The notes under the pieces: model-generated
What the model saw: the letters and a program-made list of their open reading frames with translations, nothing else
Databases searched by the model: none
Told to the model about the DNA's origin: nothing
Shown here: in pieces, positions 1 to 10,678 of the stretch
Numbering within the stretch: the first letter of the stretch is position 1
Layout: every line of letters starts with the position of its first letter
NCBI GenBank assembly: GCA_019843655.1
Contig: JACDQD010000007.1
Span: 26,554,365 to 26,618,364, forward strand
DNA length: 64,000 nt
Source: Lethocerus indicus
Taxonomy: Eukaryota; Arthropoda; Insecta; Hemiptera; Belostomatidae
Reading direction: 5' to 3'
Position numbers and translations under genes: made by a program

Positions 1-2
1 TG

Positions 3-185
3 CCAGGAGGACATTGGATATCTGTTGCGGAGTTGCCGGAACGTAAGGTAAACATATCCTTCGTAGTGCCGGAGAAACAAACGGATAACATACAGCCGAT
101 AAAGCCAGAGCAGCACCACCTACACATTGAACATAGAACATTAATCGTTGTTAATGTGCAACTGCAAAATCTTGCAAATTTGTAG
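3..185 (+). CDS. Probable 3'-terminal coding part of a gene starting left of the window
   Basis: One frame is open from the left edge to a TAG at 183-185 (60 codons), with an AATAAA signal 12 bases further on (197-202), as expected for a last exon. The peptide starts [20 protein letters not shown] and ends in NLANL. I do not recognise the family. An alternative reading is that the coding exon ends at base 41: frame 1 gives [14 protein letters not shown] followed by a good donor (gtaagg), which resembles the loop-helix part of an EF-hand protein. The two readings exclude each other, and the part upstream of the window would decide. Confidence 0.4.
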   Translation, partial: PGGHWISVAELPERKVNISFVVPEKQTDNIQPIKPEQHHLHIEHRTLIVVNVQLQNLANL

Positions 186-485
186 CTTATTTTATTAATA
201 AAAAATGAACGAAGAAAATATATTCAATGATTGAAAAGAAAGTGAATAAATAATCATAACTAGTAAAGATCATATCTATGTATCAACAAACACTACAGAA
301 AAGTATCAACATATATAGCACAGTTTAGTTAACAATAATAAATTAGCACCAACATTTTCTGTACTGCAATTTATAAATTGTAACAAATTTTAATATAAAG
401 TTGAACGTCCGGTATCAGATCTATTCTTTCCGCTGTATGTTTGCTATCCAATTGTGGAATTAGTCAATCAAAAATAAACAAATTT

Positions 486-633
486 TTATTTCTCTTTTTT
501 GAACTCGTTGTAAAATAATGCGGGCAGTATACCTGTTAGGCCGACGGCAAGCCATCCAAACGATTTAGACGACTTTGTAATGCTATTCTTAACATTACTG
601 TCCAAACCTTCGATGCCCAGGTCCATTCGTAAC
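486..633 (-). CDS. Last exon of a small membrane protein with a dilysine tail
   Basis: On the minus strand a cag acceptor at 634-636 is followed by an open frame with ATG at 626-624 and TAA at 488-486, overlapping AATAAA-like sequence. From that ATG the product is 46 residues: a polar N-terminus (MDLGIEGLDSNVKNS), one hydrophobic stretch (FGWLAVGLTGILPALF) and the C-terminus YNEFKKEK. The last four residues (KKEK) fit the KKXX ER-retrieval pattern known for type I membrane proteins. The frame stays open back to the acceptor (two more codons), so this may be the end of a longer spliced protein rather than a complete microprotein. I could not find an upstream exon before 1852. Family not recognised. 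Confidence 0.45.
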
Positions 634-1851
634 CTGCAACTGAAACCTCCTTCGAATAATTAAATTTGTAAGCGAGGCCCACCTATTGATCACCTGCAGG
701 ATTTAAACTAAAACTTTGAATGAAATTTCATTCAAGAAGAAAGAACACTTTCTGTTGTATATTTTCGAAAGATATGTAACAGAATGTGTAGTAAAATTTC
801 ATAAATAATCAAACGATGTTTTTTTCCGTCTTTTAAGATCCAATCGGTACGCTAATGATCATCAGTGTTCCCAACTCTGAAACAAAAAATACTCTTTTCT
901 CTGTAATGAAATAATTATAAGCTTGTTTAAAATGTATACCAAATACTCTATTGACATTAATAAAACAGAAATTAACTCATTTCCTTGTATCCAACATATT
1001 TTATCTCTAAAACTTAACCTTAGGCACACAAATTCGTAGGGTTTCATTTGAATTTTTTTTATTCGTAATTCATTTGAGAAAACATACCAAGACTCACTTT
1101 GAATAATAAATCTTTGAGGTCAAATAGCAAAAACAAAATAACTCAAAGAGTACAAATTAGTACACAAATAGTACTCAAAGAGTAACAAATGCAAGGCAGA
1201 ACAAAAAATAGTTGCACATTTATTTATACCTACAGACAGTAGTTTTTTGAAATTTCAATTTCTTTATAATTATTTTCATTCTGCATCTCAATTTATTACT
1301 GTCTACTCGATATCTCCTGAGATTTGTATGGCCAATACATTAAATGAATTTTAATACATATACAGTTTTATGAAATATTATTGTGTTGTTACCAACAGCA
1401 GGATTGTTATTGTGTTTCAGCAGTGTATGTAAAATTTTCTGCGAAAATAAAATTGAAAATATTCTAATAAATCTGGACACTCACGCTTTGAGGTTTTATG
1501 GGACTTGTAACTTCATTAAACTGCAGACTTCAGTTCAGTGGTTTTGTGCCAACAGATCGGTCCCAGGTTTTAATCATTACATTTAATTCCAAAAGTTTAA
1601 AATTTGAGATCAACATAGAGGAGAAAAATAAGACTTTCTAAGAAACATGTCAGCTAAAAATAAATAATATAAATGCCCAAAATATATATATATATATATA
1701 CATACATACTTAAATAAATTATTTACTCATCTATACAATTTATTATATATTTATATACACTGGTACAAATTACAAAATAATCACTCATATTTGAGAAACA
1801 GTTCACATATATACTCAACTAACAAATCATTAGCGTAACTTTTGATTTTCA

Positions 1852-4800
1852 CTAAAATTTTTTCAGTTTTGTCAATTTGTGGTGTCGCACTATCGACATT
1901 TTTCTCACTCTGATCCAGTATTCTTTGCTGTTCTTGTCTTCCTCTCCCAGGCTGCTAAACGGTTTAGGCTTCGCTGAAACAACAAACAATGGTATTTTAC
2001 TGTTACAATGGTATACAACATTTTAATATTGTTACATTAAAAAATCTGATGTCCTTACTCTTCTGTGTAAATAAATAAGTACAACCTTTCAGCCTATAAT
2101 AAATATCACGGATTATTTAAAATTGAAAAGCAGCTTCCCTTCGAGCAGTTAAAAATGCAACTGGGGGTGGTTCAGTATTAACAATTTAATGCTGTATTGA
2201 AATGATGCTAGCACTTTCAACATCTCAGGCGGGGTTAGACACTGGTTTGAGAGATACAGTTGGACAATCTAATTACGGGAATTGTTCTTTAGTTGAAAAG
2301 CAATTTACCTTCAACAAATTGGTAACTGGCTTTGAGTTCCGCTACGACACTTTACCAGAATTCCTTTCCAATTTGAAAAGCAGCTTCCCTTTGGGCGCTT
2401 GTAAACGAAACTGGGCACTGCCTTTAAGATCGGGCTCGACGAATTAATTCCTGGAGTTGTTTCATCGAAAACTGGCTTTCTCTTGAACACTTTAAAAAAA
2501 ACTCTAGGTCGGGTTCGGCACTGGCTTGAAAGTCTGATTCGAAAATTCAATTACCGGAGTTTCCCTTTTGACAACTCGTGGGCACTGGCTTTTTAATCGA
2601 AAAGTAGCTACCTTTTGAGCACTTCAAAACACCGATCCAGTTTGACAATTTAATTCCTGGAATTCATTTTTCAATTTGAATAAAGGCCTCCCAGATCGAA
2701 CTGGGCGCTGGCTTCCAAGATCTGACTTTAACTCCAGACTGTTCAACTCGTTTCCTTGTCCTGCTGTCGGTCTCCAGGATCGTCCTCCGTCTTCGGGGGC
2801 CGTTTGGCGGCCTTCCTCATGCCCAACTCTTCGGTCATTATCTGCCTGACGGTCTCCCTGTTCATGTCCAACCGCTGCGCTATCGAGCGTACGCTCATCC
2901 TCCCGTCGGCGAGGACCAGGGCCCTGATCCTGTCCACGTTCGTGGCCGTCCTCCGCGTCTTCGGCTGTCCGCTCCTCGGGTCGTCCCTCACCTCTTCGCG
3001 GCCCTCCTTGAACCTCCTGTGCCATTCGAAGACGCTCGACTTCTTCATCGCCGAATCGCCGTACTCGGCCCTGAGCAGGTCCAGCGTCTCTGTGCCGCTT
3101 TTGCCTCCGTTCGCGTACAACTTTATTTTGATCCTCTGTTCGACGTTCCTCTCGCTCATCTCGTGCCCCTCTGCTCCCCCCTCACCATCCCCACCACCAA
3201 CCCCTGCCCAACCCCCCCTACAGAGGGCTCCATCCCCACCACTGTGTGTGTCAGCGACACACCCACCACTTCCGGGAATTAAATTGTCTCCTCGTTGAAT
3301 TAAAATTCTCTTCATCGAACAATTACAGTTTAAGCCCCCGATGGTGACCCCATAGATTTGATTAACCAGGAGCTCTCATCTCCCTATTGGTGTAATAGGA
3401 AGGGTAATTGGCTTTTAAATATATTGTGGCTAAAATTGGGCAAATCTCAATAATAATCTTTTCTCCAAAAAAAAAATTCGGGCCCTTCTCAAAGTCCTCT
3501 TAAAAAAATGGGACGCGGAGAGGCAAAAAGCTTAGCGAAAGCCCGTCGTTTAGCTCCTTCTCAACTGGTCACTACACGGAAAATACGGTCGTATAAAATA
3601 TTAATCGATTTGTCGAGTAAAATTAATCTTGCAGTAATTAATGTAAAATTGTAAATACCCCGTACATTACGTGATCAAACAACAGTATTTCTCTCGATCG
3701 ATTCATCAGGCAACTTCGGTCCTGTATTTTTGTGTACTGCACCTGCATTGGCCACAATTAAAAAATCCCGTTCCCATAGAAAAAAAATGACAATTTATTA
3801 TCCGGACTGTATTTATCCCAAAGGGGGGTAATTTTTTAGTTGTTATCACGTAAGGATCACGTGAAATTTCCGCGCGTTTCTTTCGCCGATGTTTTTTGCG
3901 GCATTTAAGCAAAACCGAAATTTTTTAGTTATTATTGCGCTCAGCAAGTGGGCGCCAAGTAAAAAATAATTGACAAATTATTACAAAATAATGTTCGGTT
4001 CAAATGAACGTCCGTCGAATTTCCGTGAGCGTTGGATAAAACGTAAGTTTCGAGAATTTTTTTATAAATATATTGACGAAAAAATAAACTCCCCCCTCCC
4101 ACAACGAACAGGGTTTCCAACTTTCGACGACTTATTTTATTATTTTTTCCTAGTTATTAAAGTTTCATTTCTTAACTCTGAGTTGATTATATTTATATAT
4201 AGTTTCCTTTTATAGGTCTTCCAAAAAAACAATATGCAATATGTAGTAAGATTAGGTGAAATCAATTGTATATGTGTGTAAATCCTTGACCTACTAGCTC
4301 CCCACTCCACTAATCAAACAAATATTATCCATACATATAAATATATATATTCTACAATAATTCTGTATAAACATAGATTATTATTAATTAATAATAAGTG
4401 ATTATTTTTTTCCAATAATGCAATTTTCTTAATTTTTTATTAGACCCAATATGCATAGTGTATTTAATTATGCACTGAAAATGCAATGAATCCCTTGTTC
4501 ATGAAATAATTTGGCAATTTCTCCCCCGGGGATAAATATATTCGGGGAATTAAATTTCCGCATATTGTATCCAGAGATAAAATATATATATATTGTTAAA
4601 AATAAACCTATAATATGTATTAATTATTAATGTGATGATGGGAGAGAAATGGCCGTGAAATCTGTACATCAAGCTCCAATAAAGTTAAGCCGACTTCTCT
4701 TAACGATTAATTAAGGTTTGTAGATAAATTTTTAATGTCGCAAAAAATTCTACAGTATTCCAAACCCTCGCAGACCACAAAATAGATATTCCGAAACTCG

Positions 4801-5740
4801 GCTGAGTCCCCAGTTTACTCACCCAGGCTGCAGGCTAGGCTATATAAAATATAACTGATATTACAGTTATTTCTTATATATTCTCGCCCTCCGGCAAGTT
4901 TCTAACTCTGCTTTGTGGGGGGGATTCGTGTGGTGGAGATTGATTAAGAATATGGAATATCAAAACTAGATGTAGACGTGGAGGAATCCCCTGGGTAAAA
5001 ATGCAGAAGAGGAGCCCCCTAGTGATATTGGAAGTGGGTAGTATTGATAGTTCTAAACAATGTTATCAAGACAATGTATGATGTCATTCTTTGATAAGCA
5101 TCAATAATAAATAATAATAATAACAATCGTCAACTGCATGTGTCACTATATCGAATTAACCAAATATCAATACATAACATAGCCGAATAGGTTATCAGTG
5201 GGGGGCCCCTGTTCTACATTTCAACCAACGTCTGGATTCGTTAACTCTAATTTTAACCTCAAACTCTGTCAGGAGGCTACCAATAATTTTATCGTAGTGT
5301 GCATACTTCAACCCGGATATCTTGATGATGAAAGAAGCTTTAAGAACTTCCCCCCCGAAGGTTTAAATATTGAATATTCGCTACGAAACTTACCCGTATT
5401 CAATTCCCACAACCAATCGGGGTATGCCTCGGGCGGCTGGAGTTCGACATCGTTCCCCTCCTTCAGAATATTGCTTCCGCACACGAAATTGACCAGCTTG
5501 TGCGGATCTGTCTCCACAGGCAACACTTTCTTTTCGACTGTCGGTCCCAGCTTTCCCAATTTCTTTTTGGATTTCGGCGGAGCTGAAAGAGAAAAAGTGG
5601 GGCATTCTCAGTCTGTCGGATTGAATTCGGTAATTCGGTAAAATGAGAACGGACTTAAACCTAACTTAAACCTTAACTTTACCTAAAGTTGCGTACGATC
5701 GGGCCGAGATCAGGCGAGGCGAGAGGCGGCAGGCGAACAT
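1852..5740 (-). CDS. mRpL54: Mitochondrial large ribosomal subunit protein mL54
   Basis: Component of the mitochondrial 39S ribosomal subunit. Three exons on the minus strand: 5740-5683, 5582-5394 and 1973-1852, with phases that join exactly to 122 codons plus TAG. Exon 1 gives an Arg-rich, acid-free presequence (MFACRLSPRLISARSYATL) typical of mitochondrial import. Exon 2 carries the family core, VETDPHKLVNFVCGSNI and YPDWLWELNT. Exon 3 carries the C-terminal helix, KEYWIRVRKMSIVRHHKL, ending in KKF. The length is close to metazoan mL54 (about 130-140). Intron 2 is 3.4 kb, large for such a gene, and contains the mariner-type HTH frame and a degenerate repeat. It is divergent from the gene starting at 6690. 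The assignment rests on remembered family motifs; the splice sites are canonical (donors gtaaag and gtaagt). Confidence 0.9.
2100..2735. repeat. Degenerate local repeat
   Basis: A phrase of the type AATTTGAAAAGCAGCTTCCC followed by a GAGCA/GGGCGCTT stretch and ACTGGGCACTGGCTTT recurs in diverged form at about 2125, 2370, 2595 and 2675. It explains several short overlapping open frames here. It lies in the large intron of mRPL54, next to the mariner-type frame, and may be part of one inserted unit. Confidence 0.5.
2743..3159 (-). mobile_element. Mariner-type transposase N-terminus (HTH only), intact frame
   Basis: An uninterrupted 138-codon frame starts MSERNVEQRIKIKLYANGGK and runs through KKSSVFEWHRRFKEGREEV, DDPRSGQPKTRRTATNVDRI and MNRETVRQIMTEELGMRKAA. 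This is the tandem helix-turn-helix DNA-binding region of mariner/SETMAR-like transposases (HTH_48 type). The frame stops shortly afterwards (KETS), so the DDD/E catalytic region is absent. The same frame stays open upstream to 3315, adding a Gly-rich leader. The GC content is far above the flanking intron DNA and the frame carries no lesions. It could be a recent truncated copy, a solo HTH element or a domesticated DNA-binding protein. It lies in the mRPL54 intron in the same orientation. Confidence 0.7.
4757..4789 (+). repeat. Right-end fragment of the foldback element
   Basis: The stretch CCCTCGCAGACCACAAAAT matches the right terminus found on at least six fuller copies of the foldback element elsewhere in the window. 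Nothing else of the element is present here. Confidence 0.6.
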
Positions 5741-6689
5741 TTTACAAATACCGGCCGAACTTTCAAGCAAACCGGAGTGTTTCGAATGCACGCAACAAGT
5801 TGCGAAACATTTACAGCTTTAGAGGTTCACCAACACGGTCCTCTTGAAACATTCTAATGTTGCCATCTTTAGTCTCCAATCACTTACCAATATACACTAA
5901 ATTTCATCAAACAATGTTTATAAGTAAAGATAACATTATTAATATTTTTAAAAATCGTATTTGAAAAAATACGTTAATAATTTCTCAACCATTAATTTCT
6001 TGTTCAAATATAAATTTAGAAAATCTATACAAGAGTATCTATCGCCGGTAAAATTATTTAAAAATACCTTACGGAAAAATCGTTATCTTTTTAAGAATAT
6101 TCGCATTGTCATTTTTCTTCCCTGTTTCAAATAAGCACAGGAAGAAAGAATTACGCAAATTGTGCATTTACCAGGTCCTCTCAGACATATTGAAGCCTTC
6201 TAAATTCGCTGCTTTTTCGTCCAATCATCAATCAATGTGCACAAAATATCAATTAAAGAGTGTTTATAAGACATTATAATTATTTAAAAAATTGCATCTA
6301 TCACTCTGCACAAAAAATGATTTTTTTCGATTGATCGTTGTATATTAATATTTTCTTAAACACTAAATTCTTGTTGAAATAGACAATCTAAAATTGGATT
6401 TTATTTTGTTTATTTGAGTATTTAAAACTACCTTTCATTATATTTAATATATTTTATTTACATATTTTTTCTTAATATTCTGCTTTTTTCTTATAATAAT
6501 CTTATATTCGCGTAATTTTTATTTTCTCTTCGATGTTTCAAAGAAAATGAATTTATTTTATTTAAATTTACGTCTCCAAACCTGTGTAAGAGAAAAACCA
6601 GCTGGTGTAGACAGAGAGAACCTGCCTGTCTTCAAATCTGAGCATTTGTTCAAATTATAAATTATAATAGTTTATAAAACAGGGAACTT
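5741..6689. other. Spacer between divergent genes
   Basis: This is AT-rich sequence between the mRPL54 start on minus and the first coding exon at 6690 on plus. It should hold both promoters and the 5' UTR of the acidic-protein gene. A plausible acceptor (tttataaaacag) sits just before the ATG at 6690, so that gene probably has an upstream non-coding exon here. I saw no repeat or RNA gene. Confidence 0.4.
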
Positions 6690-9600
6690 ATGGATCCAAG
6701 AAATCAAGCGAAATTTATCGCCGGTAGCATTGTAGAAGATGCTATCGATGACTCCCTGACAAGATTTACAAAAGGTATATATTGTAAATACCAATAGTTG
6801 TCTTTCATTAGGGAAATCTGGGTTGCAAAATCTTCTTTCTTTAAAACCCTTTTTAAATAATGGTTTCTATTCAGATTTCGATGTAATTCACACAACACTT
6901 AGCACTTCTCAGCAAACTAGTTAATAACAATCGGTCACATTTCTGGAAAAACAGGTCCAAAAATACCATAACAACTTTCGTGTAATAAAAACCTAACCTG
7001 AGAAGAATTGATAAACAATAATAGACAATGTATTTTTAAAATTATTTCTGTTTCTATTCTACCCACAAACCTAATTACAAAAGAAAATACCCGAAGTTTC
7101 ATAGTCCAATTGTTTGTCCGCGCAGAATTAAAAAATCGTTATAATTAATTAAACGAATTTTAATGGGTTCGTTAGTCCAATCGAGCATTAAAAAAACATC
7201 AAAATATTGCTCTACAAATCATTACGAATTTTGACAATTCCACGATTGACGACAACGTAACGTCGCAGAAACGAAAACGCTAGTTTGTGGCGGGTTATTT
7301 AAAAAAATACAACAGCGTTTTCCAATTGGTATTTCGGAATACAATCGGGGGATCGTCTTTATTTTGTGGTCCGGAATTTAGTTTCACAGAGACGCGTGTA
7401 TTTTCAGACGATCCCAACATCCACTGTTCGGGTCATATTTCTATAGTTGGCGGGGAGAGGAACAAGCGGCGCCAAATAGAAGCGGTACGCCGAATCGGGA
7501 CGTTCCAAAATTATTATTTTAAGCTCGGTAAAACCGACGAAGAAGAGGATGGGGAAAATCAACTGGGGGAGACAATTCAAAACGCCTTCTTGGACGTGAC
7601 CAGCGCCGCTTACAACATAATTGAGAGTATAATTTCGGTGTTGCCGGGCACTTTGTTTTCGGGCGAGGAGTCTTACGAATTTCCGATTACGGGCAAGAGG
7701 CCGCCTCTCGACGGCCCTCCGAGGACGAGGAAAAACGGCGATTCGGAGAGGAACGCGGAGGCGGAGGTGTCGACGATGACACTGGCCAAATTCTACGACG
7801 CGATCGCGTCCGAAGAGTGCCTCGGGCAGGAGGAGGAGCAGGAGGAGGAGGAGGAGGAGGAGGAGGAGGAGGAGGAGGAGGAGGAGGAGGAGGAGGAGGA
7901 GGAGGAGGAGGAGGAGGAGGACGGCGAGAAAAAGGATCCAGAGACGGTCGCCGTGGACACCGGCCGGAAATTGTCGAAACAAAACAAGAAAGCCGCGCCT
8001 CTATTGTTTCAACGACAGATCGTTCGAAATATGATCGGGGCCTGAAGAAATTGCGCGATACCAACGGGGAATTGGACGACTCAGCGACGAGTTCGATGCC
8101 TGTCGTCGGCTACGATTCGGGCGATCTCCTTTCGGACGGACGGACTGAAATTGCCGGATCGACGGCCGACCGCACTTTCCAATGGCGGGCCAAATACCGA
8201 CCGCCGGATGAATACGAATTTTCCACCTTCGTGACGGAGGAGGACGGGAAGCGGCCGCCGGCGCCCCTCGTCCCGACAGAGGGCCGCCGAAACGACGAAA
8301 AGAATCCCGAAATGGAGAAGAAAATTTGTGAAATGGCCGAAGACCGTTCGGGCCGAGACTCGAAGCTCAAATTTCCGAACTCGAACGCTGAAGGTAGGAT
8401 TATAAATTCCTGCTGAAATGCAGCTTGCCCCCCCCCTTATTATGGATATCCTCAATATCTGTATCTATTATTATTAACCCTTAACGAACGAGCGCACTCT
8501 TTAAATTCGCGTTTTCAAAGATGGATACACGGGCGGAATTTTCTTCAAGTGTAGCATCCAAAACATTTGATTGAAACGATCCCCTGTGAATGTATCCGAA
8601 TAGAATGGAATTCTGCTAATATCGCTTGTTGACCAATATTCAAATTTATTTTCTAACTGCATTGTGCCCATATTGAAAATTACAGAAAGAAAAGCCCGAA
8701 ATTCTTCCTTTTCTACATTTTTCCAATTATTCCAAATTGATCTCTTATTTCGCTATTTGCATAATTATTAGTTCCTTTTATTATATTATCGACTAATTCG
8801 TCTGTAAAGTACAACTCGAATATATCGATAGGCTCGACAATATTAGGAGAAATTTGTGGCCCTGTAACTTTTGGAGATACTGTAAATTTTATATGTCGAA
8901 AAATATCGTCTCGCTCAGTAATATTTTCCCGTTCGCCTCGAATCGTCACTATCGCCGTTTATATTTCGTTATATATACCGTTTATATATTCGTTCGTTAA
9001 GGGTTAATATTAATTTTTTGCTTAACGAAGCATGACGTCATACATTGTTTCGTGATATCGATATAGCATTGTTTCCGGAACCGTCGGGTTTCCGAATTTT
9101 TACCCACGGGTTCCACAACTTTTAAATCCAGTCCCGATATTCGATATTCTTCGTCAATCTCCACCAAACCGTCGAAATATACTCGTCTTAGTTTAAAAAA
9201 TATCCATTGAGAAAGATAATTTTACGTCGCCACGAGAGACGATCCTATCAACCGTAAAACCTCTTCAGTACTTACTGCCGCGGGTACTTACCACAGACAC
9301 ATTTTGCCGAGCGCCAAAATACCAAAATTGATCCCTCCTCGATTTGTTTTTCACTATCCGTTATTATACTGAGCGTATTTATCTGCGGGTCGTAACTGAA
9401 AGGTCCGCTTTTTGACGCCACTGCAGCCAACTGAACCGTAGAGATATTAAAAAATGTATAAATCTAAATACCCTGTGCTGCCTCTACACAGAGTAAAATA
9501 GAAACGGTTTTTCTGTGTTAAAAGGATTTCCACTTTATAAGAAAGTTGAAATTAAATGCCGAATTACCAGCAGGGAAGTAAATGGGCTGTTTGTTAGGAT

Positions 9601-10373
9601 AAAAAACAATAGTAGTTATCCAATTAACTTTTCACATAGAGTATATCGAGTGTATATTTATCAAATAGTCTGTTTGATTTTTTTTTGCTCGAGTTTAAAC
9701 AATAATTGGTTATGCGTATTTTTCAGAACAAAGTAAAAACCGAGACAAAGTCTATCAGCCCAAGGAAAGCGAAGGAGATTTTAATTTCGGCCAAGGAAAC
9801 CCAATAACAATTACCGACGTAAACGTTCGTGAAATCGATTCCAAGGCGGCTGTAGTCGAGAAATTTGATTTGAATAACAACAATAACAAAAATGTCGATT
9901 CGACGACGTTAATCGAACAGCTCGAAAGTTCATACGCCGTACCCCGTAGACCGGGAATACTGGCGTCGGACGACGGTCCCAGTTGGAAGCAACAACAGGC
10001 CGAAACTGTACAATTCTGCGATATTGGATTCGTCGAAACGGAATATAACGCCACCGTATACGAGGAGGAGGAGGAGGAGGACGTCTCTGTTTTGCCAAAG
10101 TCGAACGAGAATCTGAGCAAAATTGGGCGCAAGCTGACCGAGCTGGACTGCGAGGACATAGTCGCTTCAATCGTGGCCACAGTCGGGACGCACAAAGGAC
10201 ACTCTTCGCTGAGTCCTCCTCCTCCTCCTCCGACGACGACAGTCGACACAGCCGAAGAAACGTTCGAAGAATCGAAGGTGCCCGAAAAAGGAGGCAAGAA
10301 ACTGAAGAAAAAATCTTTATTTCAAAGAATATTACATTTTTTCAGCCGCCGTTTGGGCAAGGCGCACGAATAG
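6690..10373 (+). CDS. Uncharacterised acidic protein with candidate PKA-anchoring helices
   Basis: Three exons: 6690-6774, 7408-8393 and 9727-10373; the junction phases fit. AATAAA follows at about 10407. The family is not recognised. Exon 1 begins MDPRNQAKFIAGSIVEDAID. Its AGSIVEDAIDDS segment fits the AKAP amphipathic-helix pattern (small/aliphatic residues at positions 1, 4, 5, 8, 9, 12). AYNIIESIISVL in exon 2 and CEDIVASIVATV in exon 3 fit the same spacing. Exon 2 contains a run of about 30 Glu from a GAG microsatellite. Exon 3 has Asn, Glu and Pro runs and a basic end (GGKKLKKKSLFQRILHFFSR). Exon 2 does not read in one frame: the first part uses one frame up to about 7980, the last part another (from KQESRAS to 8393), so there is an indel near the AAACAAAACAAG run. 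An AKAP-like role is inference from pattern only. Confidence 0.55.
7828..7922 (+). repeat. GAG trinucleotide microsatellite in coding sequence
   Basis: A nearly pure GAG/GGA tract of about 95 bases encodes a poly-Glu run in the acidic-protein gene. It is open in all three plus frames, which produces spurious Gly-, Arg- and (on minus) Pro/Ser/Leu-rich open frames. A replication-slippage site of this kind is a natural place for length variants. Confidence 0.9.
8478..9003 (-). mobile_element. Non-autonomous piggyBac element with TTAA target duplication
   Basis: A 14-bp terminal repeat, CCCTTAACGAACGA, sits at 8478-8491 and its exact complement ends at 9003. Both ends are flanked by TTAA (8474-8477 and 9004-9007), the diagnostic piggyBac target duplication. 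Inside, a minus-strand frame at 8949-8713 contains PIDIFELYFTDELVDNII and TNNYAN, the start of the piggyBac-derived transposase domain. The 526-bp element is therefore an internally deleted derivative that keeps only the N-terminal part of the transposase. It lies in intron 2 of the acidic-protein gene. Confidence 0.88.
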
Positions 10374-10678
10374 AATTTATTAACAATTACAAAAAAGAAA
10401 TGTAAAATAAAAGTTATTTAGACTCTTTTTTCCTTTTCCTTAATCGAATCCTCGAAAATATTTCATTTTACGCAACAATATGTTTAAATCTAACGAAATG
10501 ATAGATTATCGTGTTGTACAACTTTGTGTATCGACACGTTTGCTGGTCTATGACGATATATACCGATTTCAAAAAATTACCGGTACTGCGTAGAGATAGA
10601 AAAAGAATGAGTATAAAATAAAATAAGTTTATTTATCGTTATTTTTTTGTTAACGTTTGTACACTTAAAGATATGATT
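10374..10678. other. 3' UTRs of two convergent genes
   Basis: This gap separates the stop of the acidic-protein gene (plus) from the LSm8 stop (minus). It holds AATAAA for the plus gene near 10407 and TTTATT (AATAAA on minus) near 10630 for LSm8, so the two transcripts end close together and may overlap. Confidence 0.5.

Noticed and set aside
2756..3298. 180-codon plus-strand frame
   Set aside because: Antisense shadow of the mariner HTH frame, which has clear family motifs.
7687..8064. Poly-Pro, poly-Ser and poly-Leu proteins on minus, poly-Gly on plus
   Set aside because: Out-of-frame or antisense translations of the GAG microsatellite; the Glu frame fits the exon phase.
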